Of a stretch of 64,000 nucleotides of DNA, positions 49,951-59,407 are shown piece after piece. This DNA is from Pragia fontium DSM 5563 = ATCC 49100 (lineage in GTDB: Bacteria; Pseudomonadota; Gammaproteobacteria; Enterobacterales; Enterobacteriaceae). A program made the position numbers and the translations under genes. Where the stretch lies: NCBI RefSeq assembly GCF_900112475.1, contig NZ_FOLW01000001.1:248001-312000 (forward strand), written 5' to 3'. Position 1 is the first letter of the stretch. Every line of letters starts with the position of its first letter. Under the pieces are notes generated by a model that was given only the letters and a program-made list of their open reading frames with translations, ran no database searches and was not told the DNA's origin.

Positions 49951-50457
49951 TTATTTATAAGCAATCACGAAGTTGGCGCTGGCGCTAAAGGTACCAGGAG
50001 TAACCACAGTTGCTTCATCAGCTTTCTGAACGCCTGCAGTGTAAGTCAGGGTGTTGTCGCCGTCGGCCAGACCAGTCAGGTCTAACGCGGTACCAAATTT
50101 AATACCCTTCAGGTTAATACCTAAACCATTCGCAGTACCGTTGGTTTTCAGCAGCTCTTTACCGGCGATCTGATCGGTACTATTGAAAGTAATTTGTGCC
50201 GTTTTTTTACTCAACAGGCAGTTTTTTAACTTGATTTCAAAGTTTTCGGCAGCCACTCGGCCAGCGTTGATACCAACCACAGACAGCTGATCAAAAGTTA
50301 CTTTAATATCCGTACCGTCCTGACCCGACGCCAGATCGCATGGTGAATCCACCACCTCACCGGAGAACGTTACAGTGCCCTTGTTACCAGCAGCCTGCGC
50401 GCCAAATGCGATACCGCTCGCCAGTAAAGTTGCCATGGCAATTTGAGACAGTTTCAT
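49951..50457 (-). CDS. Major fimbrial subunit (pilin), operon 2
   Basis: The 168-residue pilin has the same signal peptide and donor strand (GTVTFSGEVVDSPCDLASGQ) as operon 1. The middle differs (VTFDQLSVVGINAGRVAAEN; second Cys in IKLKNCLLSKKT) and the C-terminus is ANFVIAYK. AGGAAAAGGAAAAAAC precedes the ATG. The surface-exposed middle is the most divergent part among the three pilins, suggesting antigenic diversification. Confidence 0.94.
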   Translation of the reverse strand: MKLSQIAMATLLASGIAFGAQAAGNKGTVTFSGEVVDSPCDLASGQDGTDIKVTFDQLSVVGINAGRVAAENFEIKLKNCLLSKKTAQITFNSTDQIAGKELLKTNGTANGLGINLKGIKFGTALDLTGLADGDNTLTYTAGVQKADEATVVTPGTFSASANFVIAYK

Positions 50458-50494
50458 AGTTTTTTCCTTTTCCTCTAGCTAACAACGGCACAGG

Positions 50495-50745
50495 TTCAAT
50501 CTGCGCCTCCATATATAAAGATCCTTTGCAGAATCTTTACGTTAAAAAATAATCCAAGCAGACTAAATACCTTATTCCAACCACCCTTTTTTTAAATCAA
50601 AAGTTGGCAAGAATTCGATCTTAATTTCGTCATAAACCAATGACGAAATTAAGATTCAATAAATCACGACAGTATTTGAATATCATTTTTGGAAAGAAAA
50701 TGGATAGTATCCTGCCGTTTTCTCCATATTCGGCATTATACATAA
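50495..50745 (-). promoter_or_regulatory. Promoter and conserved upstream block of pilin operon 2
   Basis: The box at 50495-50548 and upstream block at 50668-50745 match those of operon 1 closely (GTATCCTGCCGTTTTCTCCA). On the minus strand the box reads GTAAAG, then AAAGGATC, then TTTATATATGG. Confidence 0.6.
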
Positions 50746-51548
50746 AAACTAAGGATAAAAAACCACTTTTAACATTTTTAACGATCGAAAGATCTATTTA
50801 TGGTGCATTGAAAAGACATTAAAACCAACAAACACCAAAAAACAACAGAAACACAGAGTTTTAGATCGAAAAAAATCAAATAATGCAAAGTAATATACTA
50901 AATTATTTTAAAATCTTAATTAAGCAATATATTTAAAATCAATGACAATATTAAATCCCATAAAAAAACAAGCATAAGAATACAATCAATTTATTTTTTT
51001 AAAAAAAATAACAATCATTAATCTCAGTTTAACAAAAAGAAACAAAACACAAATAATCATTATTTATCAATATGATAATAGAAATTCGATTATTAAAAAT
51101 AAGACGGTAGTAGCAAAAGACATCGATAAAAAATCATTCAAAATAATAAAAAAACAAAAAAATCAACCCTTGATAAACAAAAAACAATAAAAACAAATAG
51201 AAAATAAAATAAAAAATTAAACTTTATAAAAACCATGAAATCCTGTATTAACGAATAATTTATATAACTTTACAATCAGGGATTGATTCTTTCAGCCCAC
51301 GCATTTTCATATGATAACTAACAAAGACAGGCTAAAGCCCCTGATAAACTCAGCGTGAATAAATATGGGTATAATATCAATCCATGACATCGCCTTTTCC
51401 TATTCCAATCTATTAACCAGAGAGTCTCACTAACAATATAATGTAGGTTAACTAACTATCCTGACCCTGAGGAAATGTCTAATAATGTCAGTTCACTCAC
51501 CGCACGAATAAAACAACAAAACACGACCCACTTGTCACTATCGTTTGG
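50746..51548. other. AT-rich leader of operon 2 and spacer
   Basis: 50746 to about 51280 is very A/T-rich, with AACGATCGAAAGATCTATTT and TTTTAGATCGAAA blocks shared with the operon 1 and 3 leaders. 51280-51548 shows no gene; CCCACGCATTTTCATAT near 51295 is also found near 40852. Confidence 0.5.
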
Positions 51549-51712
51549 CTAATCATGTGTTGCAATGAGCCCAGCACTGCTGGTTAATACCCTGCTACAG
51601 GTAATGTCAGCAGGTTCATTGCAGACCGTAAAAGTTTTTACGGTCTGGATAGCAACTTGAATAATTCGGCTCGAAACGCCCGTGAAGTTGCCATGACAAT
51701 TTGAGACGATGA
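51549..51712 (-). pseudogene. Deletion scar: pilin start joined to adhesin tail
   Basis: Minus strand from about 51707 gives a damaged pilin start (SSSQIVMATS, compare KLSQIAMATL), then after about 51670 the sequence matches the adhesin end in another frame (SRIIQVAIQTVKTFTV...SSAGLIATHD, compare GRSIHAEIQTSKTFTV...GSAWLIATHD). About 6 kb of an operon (most of the pilin, usher, chaperone, minor pilins and most of the adhesin) would be missing between the two parts. No functional protein is expected. Confidence 0.75.
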
Positions 51713-51752
51713 CATCGTTTTCTCCTTTTCCTCTAGCTCGCAACAACACTGA

Positions 51753-51806
51753 CTCAATCTGCGCTTCCATATATAAAGATCCTTTGTAGAATCTTTACAT
51801 TAAAAA
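51753..51806 (-). promoter_or_regulatory. Pilin promoter box of the collapsed operon
   Basis: CAATCTGCGCTTCCATATAT and the following AAAGATCC..ATCTTTACATTAAAAA match the promoter box of the intact pilin operons, 46-99 bases before the remnant pilin ATG. The upstream block is missing. Confidence 0.6.
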
Positions 51807-51826
51807 TAACCTTATTAAATTTATTG

Positions 51827-51925
51827 GTATTAAAAGAAAGGCCTAACCTGAAAAGTGGGCTTTCAAACGAAGCTGGGACAAAACGTGGAGGAAGAGAAAC
51901 CACGTTTTGCCAGAAGAGAGGTCAA
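51827..51925. repeat. R1 repeat, copy 3
   Basis: CAAAACGTGG (51879-51888) pairs with CCACGTTTTG (51900-51909), with the flanks TTAAAAGAA and TTTCAAACGA of the other copies. Confidence 0.65.
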
Positions 51926-51949
51926 CAGGGACAAACAAAGAAGGGATGA

Positions 51950-52086
51950 CGCCAAGACAGGCAACATATGCATATTAATGCCGGAAAGCGATTAAGACAG
52001 CTTAAATGCTATACCGATAAGACTTATATCTAATCAATCACAACAGCGAAAAAACGTTGCTTAATGGAGACTATCAGCAACGATTC
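51950..52086. repeat. Repeat R2, copy 1
   Basis: The segment TTAATGCCGGAAAGCG...CTTAAATGCTATACCGATAA...ACGTTGCTTA...TATCAGCAAC also occurs at 53246 and 61827. It follows the damaged adhesin on the minus strand. There is no obvious hairpin. Confidence 0.6.
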
Positions 52087-52140
52087 ACCGTATTCCAGCA
52101 AACCGCTGACTATATGGTAACGGCATTGCTCCATCTCTTA

Positions 52141-53105
52141 TTAATCGTGTGTTGCAATTAGCCAAGCACTGCCAGTGACGACACCGCTGCCGGTAATCTG
52201 GGAAAGTTCACTGCTGCCCGTAAGGGTTTTTGATGTCTGAATCTCTGCATGAATACTTCGGCCGGAAGCACCGGTTTGCGGATCGGTAATGGTCAACTTA
52301 GACACCGCCCCCGTTTTTCCTGCTGCATCTTTCAAGGGTAATGCACCATTACTGTTAGCCTCATAGCTCAACGTAAACGTCGCCTTAACCGGCGCATTGC
52401 AAGTATAAGTAATCGGCGCTGTCGTTCGATGGGATGATAAACCAACCGGCACTGTACCATGATTTAAGGTCAGGACTGTCGGATTCACAGTACACGAGGT
52501 GGATAACGCTATCGTTCCCCCCATCAGCATATACGGAATGGCATAAGCCTTCTGGCGGGCACCATTTCGGTGCGCCAAAACCATAAACATATCCCCAATG
52601 GCATGGAAGGAAAAGTAATTAAATTATCAATAGGACGATGTTTGAGATAAAAAGACAGGGTAACGGGAAAAGCCCACCACAGTAAATTGGCTTCTCGATA
52701 ACGCTCCTGTACTACACTGCTGGAACAAATTGTTGAATATTTCTCTTCATAATTACCCAGTGAATTACTATTCGTCAGAACCACCGACATGGATAAATTC
52801 TCATTAATCCGATAACTCCGCTTTCAAGATCTATCGGCAAATCAATCTACATATAGTGATATGCATCACCAGCAGGCAAATTTCCAGGTCCGCAATCCAT
52901 GGTTCCAGAGACCGTATCCCTTTTGATTACGTGCTGAAATATCAGCCCAGTATCCGTCTCTGCCACCCCACTAATAGTCACCTTAGCAATAGCCGTCTTA
53001 GCGATAACGTTATAATTGGCAAAAGCTGACCTAAAACTCAGTAAGCCGAGCAATAAACCCTAGCCCCCACACGGTGAGGTATTTTATTTTGCCTGTTTCA
53101 TTCAT
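52141..53105 (-). pseudogene. Frameshifted tip adhesin between operons 2 and 3
   Basis: The start is recognisable at 53105 (MNETGKIKYLTVWGLG), but the signal peptide is frameshifted near 53050 and the rest is spread over three frames (52847-53053, 52524-52790, 52141-52590). The pieces match successive parts of intact adhesins: ISGVAETDTGLI, KHRPIDNLITFPSMPLG, then a long intact pilin domain TSCTVNPTVLTLNHGTVPVG ending GSAWLIATHD. The two main breaks lie near 52820 and 52590. Inactive, unless the C-terminal part is expressed alone. Confidence 0.82.
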
Positions 53106-53155
53106 CTGTTTATTCTCCATATCCCTTTTATCGGGAATATTTTCACTACATCTCA

Positions 53156-53242
53156 CTACATACAACAGGCAAATAACGATACACCGGCGCTAAATTCTCA
53201 GCCCGCCACGACAGTGTGCCATCCTGAATAACCGCTTACCCG
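53156..53242 (-). pseudogene. Remnant of a minor pilin C-terminus
   Basis: This segment parallels the last 80 bases of the second minor subunits (ACACCGGCGCTAAATTCTC here, GCACCGGCGCTAAACTCCC in operon 1), including the stop, and lies before the damaged adhesin as in a normal operon. It is cut off at about 53242, where repeat R2 begins. Confidence 0.7.
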
Positions 53243-53245
53243 AAA

Positions 53246-53347
53246 AACCATCAATACAGCTTAAATGCTATACCGATAAGCCTGGCATTGAGTGAATCAC
53301 CACAGCGAGAAAACGTTGCTTAGTTGAAATTATCAGCAACTATTAAC
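53246..53347. repeat. Repeat R2, copy 2
   Basis: TCAATACAGCTTAAATGCTA, TACCGATAAG, AAACGTTGCTTAG and TATCAGCAAC match copies 1 and 3. It lies between the operon 3 InsA-like gene and the pilin remnant. Confidence 0.6.
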
Positions 53348-53386
53348 TAACGCGAAAATAGAGAACTGTCCGGCTGTTTATGCCGG

Positions 53387-53683
53387 TTAAGCTTTATCCA
53401 ATTCCAGACTTAAAATAATTTTATTCACTCGACGTACCGGCCAACCTGATTTTCTACTGATTTCATCGGTCGACAGTCCCTGACTTAAAAAATCCATCAT
53501 CATGGTTTTAACCTGATGTTCCCAACTGGTGTAAATATAGTCATTCTGAAACGTCTTGCTACAGGATGAGCACCAAAAGCGCTGCATACCTGATTTTGAC
53601 TTACCATGCTTTCTGACCGATGCGCCCGAACCACAGAATTGACAAATAATATTTTTATTTAACCGTAACATCTCATCAATCAC
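53387..53683 (-). CDS. InsA-like zinc-ribbon/HTH protein, operon 3
   Basis: The 98-residue paralogue has CQFC and CSSC zinc-ribbon pairs, GKSKSGMQRFWCSSCSKTFQ and the HTH STDEISRKSGWPVRRVNK. The start is a GTG at 53683 or the ATG four codons inside (MLRLNKN). It lies 110 bases after the operon 3 adhesin, in the same position as in the other operons. The proposed DNA-binding role is inferred from InsA. Confidence 0.82.
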   Translation of the reverse strand: MIDEMLRLNKNIICQFCGSGASVRKHGKSKSGMQRFWCSSCSKTFQNDYIYTSWEHQVKTMMMDFLSQGLSTDEISRKSGWPVRRVNKIILSLELDKA

Positions 53684-53793
53684 CTATTAAAAAATTATGT
53701 TTAACCTGACAACCTGGCACCTTCAGGCATCCCTCATCACCGTATTCAGGAAAACCGATGACTATATGGCACCAGCATTGCTCCATCTCTTTA

Positions 53794-54759
53794 TTAATCA
53801 TGTGTCGCAATTAACCAGGCACTGCCGCTTACTGCACCGCTGCCGGTAATCTGGGAAAGTTCGCTACTGACCGTAAAGGTTTTTTCTTTCTGGATAGCCG
53901 CTTTAATCGTTCGTCCTGAGGTGCCAGTTTGCGGATCGGTAATGGTCAGCTTAGATACAGCACCGGTTCTTCCTGCCGAGTCTTTTAACGGCAGCGCGCC
54001 ATTTCCGTCAGCGTCATAGCTCAGTTTAAAAGTCGCCCTTACCGACGAATCACAGGTATAAGTAATAGGGACGGACACGCGATGAGAGGCCAGACCAACT
54101 GGCACTGTCCCATGGTTTAAGACCAAAGCCGTTGGATTCACGGTACAAGTGCTGGGTAATTGTATGGTTCCCCCCATCAACACAATGGGAATAGCATAAA
54201 CCTTATCCGTTACCCCTCTTGCGCCACCAAAACTACGAATATATCCCCCCAACGGCATGGCAGGAAAAGTAATCAAATTATCAATGGGACGATGTTTGAC
54301 ATAAAAAGACAGGGTAATAGGATAAGCATTCGCCAATTTCGAGGCAGGCTCAAATTTCGCTGAGTTATTGTTAGAACAAACCGCTGAATATTGATTATTT
54401 ATCCATGTTCCTAGTGAACCATTCGCCGCCGTCGCCGACAGGGATAAATTGTCATTGATCCGATAACGACTATAATTGTCGGTATCCCTTGGCAAATCAA
54501 TCAACGTATACTGATACGCCATATTAGGCGGCTCATTACGGTCACCACAATTTACCTCGCCCGATACCGTAGCGCTGCTGATAACAAACGTCGTTATCAG
54601 CCCGGTATCCACTGTCGCCTTGCCACTAATAGTTACCTGGGAGATAGCTGTAGTGGCTGTAACATTATAAATAGCAGCAGCTGGCCGGATACACATCAAA
54701 CCGATGAATAACCCGAGCCCCCACATGATGAAACTTTTTATTGTGCCTGTTCTATCCAT
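53794..54759 (-). CDS. Fimbrial tip adhesin, operon 3
   Basis: The 321-residue adhesin starts MDRTGTIKSF, with GGAAGAATAATTAG upstream; this start guides the choice in the other adhesins. Signal peptide WGLGLFIGLMCIRPAAA; N-terminal domain EVNCGDRNEPPNMAYQYTL; linker FYVKHRPIDNLITFPAMPLG; pilin domain STCTVNPTALVLNHGTVPVG. C-terminal half is conserved with the other adhesins, and VPVG is shared with the adjoining pseudogene. Confidence 0.86.
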   Translation of the reverse strand: MDRTGTIKSFIMWGLGLFIGLMCIRPAAAIYNVTATTAISQVTISGKATVDTGLITTFVISSATVSGEVNCGDRNEPPNMAYQYTLIDLPRDTDNYSRYRINDNLSLSATAANGSLGTWINNQYSAVCSNNNSAKFEPASKLANAYPITLSFYVKHRPIDNLITFPAMPLGGYIRSFGGARGVTDKVYAIPIVLMGGTIQLPSTCTVNPTALVLNHGTVPVGLASHRVSVPITYTCDSSVRATFKLSYDADGNGALPLKDSAGRTGAVSKLTITDPQTGTSGRTIKAAIQKEKTFTVSSELSQITGSGAVSGSAWLIATHD

Positions 54760-54806
54760 CTAATTATTCTTCCGCATTTGATCAAGGATATGTTTAGCGC
54801 ATCTCA

Positions 54807-55310
54807 CTACATATAACTGGCAAATAATGACATGTCGGCACTAAACTCCCCGCCTTCTAAGCTGATCCCATCCTGAATGACCAACCGCCCGGTTAGCGTC
54901 AATACCCCGGCTTTCATCGGAACCCATTGACCTATATTTAACGGTGTTTGATTACCCGTTAACGCAATACCGACTCCGCTCATTGAGGTGCCTAACACAT
55001 TCTGTCCCATGCTACGCATCACCCCATGGGAGGTGGGTGTTAGATACATTTTTAAGCTCTTACCCACCGGTGCTCCGGCAGTACATTTAACCCTGATCCC
55101 GACCGATTTCTCGGCTTTCGCCGTACCGGCATGCTGTACCAGTACATCACCAAACGGCACTTCCAGCTTTGTTTCGCCGTTTACACCGCTCACCTGACAC
55201 GCTGGCGCGACGATCACTGCACTAACGGTAATAGGCACATCCGCCTGGACTACCGCACTCGTCAGCATCAGGCTTAACAGACCTAACCCATATCGCCATC
55301 CATTTCGCAT
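54807..55310 (-). CDS. Minor fimbrial subunit, operon 3 (second)
   Basis: The 167-residue secreted subunit has signal peptide YGLGLLSLMLTSAVVQA, DVPITVSAVIVAPACQVSGV and RVKCTAGAPVGKSLKMYLTP with the Cys pair, and C-terminus FSADMSLFASYM. Three ATGs are in a row (55310, 55313, 55316); the third is chosen because TAGGAG is seven bases before it and operons 1 and 2 start at the same residue. Confidence 0.85.
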   Translation of the reverse strand: MRNGWRYGLGLLSLMLTSAVVQADVPITVSAVIVAPACQVSGVNGETKLEVPFGDVLVQHAGTAKAEKSVGIRVKCTAGAPVGKSLKMYLTPTSHGVMRSMGQNVLGTSMSGVGIALTGNQTPLNIGQWVPMKAGVLTLTGRLVIQDGISLEGGEFSADMSLFASYM

Positions 55311-55319
55311 CATCATCTC

Positions 55320-55847
55320 CTACTGATAGTCAACTTCGACTGTGACCATCGCGCTATAGCTGTCCGCTTTCACCGCCCCCGGTGCCAAGGCATAAGCACC
55401 AAACTGGTATCGGTTAACCCCTTCCGGACCGACCTGACTGATGGGTCCGGCCTTCACTGCTTGACCCAGAGTAATTACCTGACCGGCACCATCTTCCAGA
55501 CCAATCACCAAACCGGTATTGCCGCTAGTGGCTAACATCGCTACCCCGTTTACCTGTTGAGTCTGTGCACTGCTAAAGGTCAGTTTCACCGTCTTGCCCA
55601 TCATGGTTGGCGTGCACCCTTTCAAGCCAAAGTAAAAGGGCGAGGTTTCCGTACGACTGTTACGGTCAAAAAAATGTAACGTTTTGGTGGGCAAAATAAC
55701 TTCCTGATGGCCGCCTTCCTGCTCTAATTGACAGCTTTCCATCAACAGCACCCCGTTAAACCTCACATCCAAGTGCTTAGCCGCCCTGCTTGTTACAGAG
55801 AGCATTAAAAGCAAACAGAAACTTCCTGCTAACCATCCTCTGTTCAT
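55320..55847 (-). CDS. Minor fimbrial subunit, operon 3 (first)
   Basis: The 175-residue secreted subunit has signal peptide MNRGWLAGSFCLLLMLSVTS, KHLDVRFNGVLLMESCQLE, FYFGLKGCTPTMMGK and C-terminus SAMVTVEVDYQ. The start at 55847 matches the other operons; ATG 55880 overlaps the chaperone. It is closer to operon 1 (EVILPTKTLHFFDRN) than to operon 2. Confidence 0.86.
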   Translation of the reverse strand: MNRGWLAGSFCLLLMLSVTSRAAKHLDVRFNGVLLMESCQLEQEGGHQEVILPTKTLHFFDRNSRTETSPFYFGLKGCTPTMMGKTVKLTFSSAQTQQVNGVAMLATSGNTGLVIGLEDGAGQVITLGQAVKAGPISQVGPEGVNRYQFGAYALAPGAVKADSYSAMVTVEVDYQ

Positions 55848-55864
55848 CAATTCGCCCACCTTGT

Positions 55865-56587
55865 TTAACGTGCTACGCATCGACTACCGCTGCAACGAAA
55901 TGCCAGCGTAGGGCGACCACCGTAATCGTTGATATAGGTTAAATAGGGCTTGGTATAAACCGCGCTTTTCACTCGAGCACTGCCGTTCGGCCCCAGCATC
56001 ACCGTCTCAAAATCCCCTTCCAGTGACTGTTTTTCACTGCCACCCAAACCAATCACCGTCACGTAATACGGGGTTGGGTTCTCTATCCGATAACCGCCAC
56101 CTTCAGCATGCAACACCAATTGATCCTGCCAAACCGAACCAGGATCACGCTTCAGCGCCTTCGGTCGGTAAAACAATTTGATTTTGGTTTGCAGGGCTAT
56201 CTGCAGCACATTTGGCTTGTCACTCACCGGCGGAATTTCCCGCAGGTTAAGATAAAACAGTGACTCTTTATCCTGTGGCAATTGACTCGACGCCGCCGCG
56301 GTAATACGGATCATACTTTTCGCTCCCGGCTCCAAACGTTGTACCGGCGGCGTGATCACCAATGGACCGGTCAGCAACTTATTCTGCTGCTCATCCTCCA
56401 GCCAAGCCTGTGCCAGATAGGGCTGCTGCTGATTATCATTGCTGATATTCAGGCTGACGGACTTGCCGCCGCCATCAAACACCACCCGAGTGCGATCCAG
56501 CGTCACCGCTGCTTGACCCGATAAAGGTAAAATCAGCAAGGTGATAAAAATCCCAACGATGCGGGCGGTAATTTGTTTGTTTTTCAT
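55865..56587 (-). CDS. Periplasmic fimbrial chaperone, operon 3
   Basis: The about 240-residue PapD-type chaperone has signal peptide MKNKQITARIVGIFITLLIL, anchoring VTLDRTRVVFDGGGKSVSLN and KIKLFYRPKALKRD. It is almost the operon 1 protein. The start at 56587 (MKNKQ) has AAGTGAG about nine bases upstream; an ATG two codons earlier is possible. Confidence 0.92.
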   Translation of the reverse strand: MKNKQITARIVGIFITLLILPLSGQAAVTLDRTRVVFDGGGKSVSLNISNDNQQQPYLAQAWLEDEQQNKLLTGPLVITPPVQRLEPGAKSMIRITAAASSQLPQDKESLFYLNLREIPPVSDKPNVLQIALQTKIKLFYRPKALKRDPGSVWQDQLVLHAEGGGYRIENPTPYYVTVIGLGGSEKQSLEGDFETVMLGPNGSARVKSAVYTKPYLTYINDYGGRPTLAFRCSGSRCVAR

Positions 56588-56612
56588 ATCCATTCACTCA
56601 CTTATTAATCAC

Positions 56613-59120
56613 TTAATTAGATTCCAACGCCTGACAGGGTAATAGCAGATTCGATTCCCCTATCTGCGCCGGCAGGCTAACCTGACATTGCACTTTTCCA
56701 GCCCATTCCACCTTCAGCGTACTTTCTGGTGAAATACCGCTAAGCCAAGCCAGTCCTTGTTCTCCGACCAGACCCACTTCACGTCCTCGGCTGTCTCTGA
56801 CGCTGGCACCAAATGGCGGATAACTGCTGTCCACCAGCCTTAACACCGCAAACACCTTAGCGCCCTGTAATACTGAAAACTTGCGATAACCAATCGCCCC
56901 TTCCGTCAGCGAGGCTTCAACCACCCCTTGAGTCGCTTCAACATTGTCCGGTAAGGTATCCAGATCGATCCGGGCGGTGGTACGGTAGTAACTGTTCACA
57001 TCTCCCAGCACCCCGATCCCCCAAGCGTTACTCTTAACTCCCCGACCATCTAACGGTACGCCTGCCACCCCGTCGGTACTCAGCATCAACCTGGTACCGC
57101 CGTTATACCCGGCCGGGTGCAATGCCGCGCCCTGACCAGTCACCGTCAAACCACCACTAGCACTCAGCCCCACTGAGGAACTGCTCCGCCCGGCTACCGC
57201 CACATTAGCGCTGACTTTGGACAAGTCGCCGTTATGGGTGTACATACCATTAAATTGACCGTCGCTCGACTCTCCGCCACCACTATCAATGCCGGCATTC
57301 ATACTGTAACTGTCTTTCCCCACCAGACCGTAGTACCCCACCAGCTGGCTATAGCGCCCGCTGCGACGGCTACCGTTATAGCTCACCGTGCCACTACCCA
57401 GCGGCACCGACACCATCACACTGACCATGTCGTCCTTACGTCCCTGATACTGGCTGCGGGTCACTGTGCCATTCACCGACAGGTTTCTTAAATCCAGCGA
57501 TGGCAAATTAAAATAGGTGCCCACACTGCCACCAAACTGTTCGGTCTCACCCTGATCCCAGTAGGTCTGTTTTTCATAGTTCAAACTCAGTGAAAAAGCA
57601 TCGAAACGCTTATTCACGTTGACCTGATAGCGTTCTTTCTGCTGACCCCGATCGCCGCCCTGATAACGCTTATCCAAATATTCCTGCATACTGAGGAATT
57701 CTTTCTCCGAGAAGCGATAACCGGCAAACGTGACATCGGTATCCAACTTGTCAAAAAATTTGGAGTAACTGAGCCGCCAGGATTTGCCTTTTTGATCCTC
57801 TTTATCAGGGAACCGCGCGGTAGTCTGGGTAACGTCCAGCGCGATGGTGCCCAACAGGAACAGATCGCGACCCACCCCTAGTGCTGCCGCCTGATAGTCT
57901 TGCGATACGGTGCCACCACCGTATACCGACCAAGCATTGCTGACCCCCCAGCTAATTTCACCGGCGACGAACGTCTGCCCTTGCAGATCGTGATCCCAAG
58001 TACTGGGGCGCCCGCCAATCAGCTGATAACGTACCTGTCCCGGTCGGGTCAGGTACGGCACCGATGCGGTAGATACGCTGAACTTTCGTTCTTCCCCATT
58101 CTGTTCAGTAATGGTGACGTCTAACGTCCCTCGAATGGCGCTGTCCAAGCTCTGAATACGAAACGGGCCTGCTGGCACAGTACTGTCATACACTTTTCTC
58201 CCCTGCTGGGTCACCGTCACCCGAGCATTGGTATTGGCCACGCCGATGATTTCCGGCGCATACTCCCTTAAACGCGGCGGTAACATCCGCTCATCACTGG
58301 CCAGCTTCATCCCGGTATAACGCCAGGAATCAAATAAGGAGGAGTTCACATAGTCTTCCCCCAGCGTTAGCGTGGACTGCAAGCTGGGTAAAGGTCGGTA
58401 TAAATAAGCCCGGGTCAGGTCAAAGTTTCGTTGAGAAGTATTCTGTCGCCCGGAAACCTGGCTGTCGCTGCCCTGATAGTCGGCCCGTAATCGCCAGGCA
58501 CCGGCATTCAACCCAGCGGTACCATTAAAGCTGATATCCCGCTGGCGCCGACCATCCTCAGAACGGCTGAACGAGGTATTCAAGTTATAGTCCAACAGCC
58601 CACCGGCAATACCGTGATCCCAGCGGGAAGGTGGTAGCCAGGTCGCATCGCTATACTCCAGCCAGGCCTGAGGCAGATTGACGTCCAGCGCACCGGCCCC
58701 TAAATCAGGCACCAGCGTCACCCCCGGCAGGGTGCTAAAGTCTATGCATTGATTATCATGCCAGGTGGTCAGTTTCTTAAGAGCGTCTTCAGTTAGCCCC
58801 AGCTTTTCCGCCATCTTCGGTGCCAAACAGGCCTGCGGAAGAGGATCTGAAGCTGAAACCGCATCCGTAGTAGATTGAAAGGGATAGAACGGTATCGTCA
58901 TTTCATTACCCAGACTTTCCCCGTTCAATTTGATCTGTAATTGGTACTCGCCGGGCATCACATAGCCGGTCTGGGAGAAATTTGAAAAATCAATATTCGC
59001 TTTATCTTCGGCATCGAGCATATTGAGATTGAATTGGACAGCCTGTGCACTCCCTGTCATTAGCACCAACAATATCGATAACGTAATACGATTTTTTATA
59101 AACCGGGGCTGAATCTTCAT
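56613..59120 (-). CDS. Outer-membrane fimbrial usher, operon 3
   Basis: The 835-residue FimD/PapC-type usher begins MKIQPRFIKNRITLSILLVL with mature start VQFNLNMLDAEDKANIDFSN. The N-terminal Cys pair is CLAPKMA/CIDFSTLPG; plug VPAGPFRIQSLDS; end VQCQVSLPAQIGESNLLLPC. Differences from the other ushers concentrate in one N-terminal segment (FQSTTDAVSASDPLPQ) and in the pore loops. Confidence 0.95.
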   Translation of the reverse strand: MKIQPRFIKNRITLSILLVLMTGSAQAVQFNLNMLDAEDKANIDFSNFSQTGYVMPGEYQLQIKLNGESLGNEMTIPFYPFQSTTDAVSASDPLPQACLAPKMAEKLGLTEDALKKLTTWHDNQCIDFSTLPGVTLVPDLGAGALDVNLPQAWLEYSDATWLPPSRWDHGIAGGLLDYNLNTSFSRSEDGRRQRDISFNGTAGLNAGAWRLRADYQGSDSQVSGRQNTSQRNFDLTRAYLYRPLPSLQSTLTLGEDYVNSSLFDSWRYTGMKLASDERMLPPRLREYAPEIIGVANTNARVTVTQQGRKVYDSTVPAGPFRIQSLDSAIRGTLDVTITEQNGEERKFSVSTASVPYLTRPGQVRYQLIGGRPSTWDHDLQGQTFVAGEISWGVSNAWSVYGGGTVSQDYQAAALGVGRDLFLLGTIALDVTQTTARFPDKEDQKGKSWRLSYSKFFDKLDTDVTFAGYRFSEKEFLSMQEYLDKRYQGGDRGQQKERYQVNVNKRFDAFSLSLNYEKQTYWDQGETEQFGGSVGTYFNLPSLDLRNLSVNGTVTRSQYQGRKDDMVSVMVSVPLGSGTVSYNGSRRSGRYSQLVGYYGLVGKDSYSMNAGIDSGGGESSDGQFNGMYTHNGDLSKVSANVAVAGRSSSSVGLSASGGLTVTGQGAALHPAGYNGGTRLMLSTDGVAGVPLDGRGVKSNAWGIGVLGDVNSYYRTTARIDLDTLPDNVEATQGVVEASLTEGAIGYRKFSVLQGAKVFAVLRLVDSSYPPFGASVRDSRGREVGLVGEQGLAWLSGISPESTLKVEWAGKVQCQVSLPAQIGESNLLLPCQALESN

Positions 59121-59324
59121 CTTTTATGCAAAGTCCTTTTCATCAGCAGTGCATCACGTCTTTTACATCTCGTGGTAAAACAAATTACCAACGCATCCTT
59201 TTATTCTGCGAAAACTCAAAATAATCGAAGAGTTATAGCAAAAGACTGTCCCGGCAGCGGTAAACGTTATGGACAACTTTTTGCTATCGTTCTACTGATA
59301 AGAAGCATTCATGTTATATGTTGA

Positions 59325-59357
59325 TAAAAATGGCAGGACCGTGTGATGCCCTGCCAT
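59325..59357 (-). terminator. Hairpin attenuator between pilin and usher, operon 3
   Basis: ATGGCAGG (59330-59337) pairs with CCTGCCAT (59350-59357); on the minus strand TTTTTATC follows, the best T-run of the three copies. Confidence 0.78.
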
Positions 59358-59407
59358 ACAGACGAGTTCTTCTGACCGAGAATGTTCCCCTTGGTCAAAC
59401 ACGTCGC

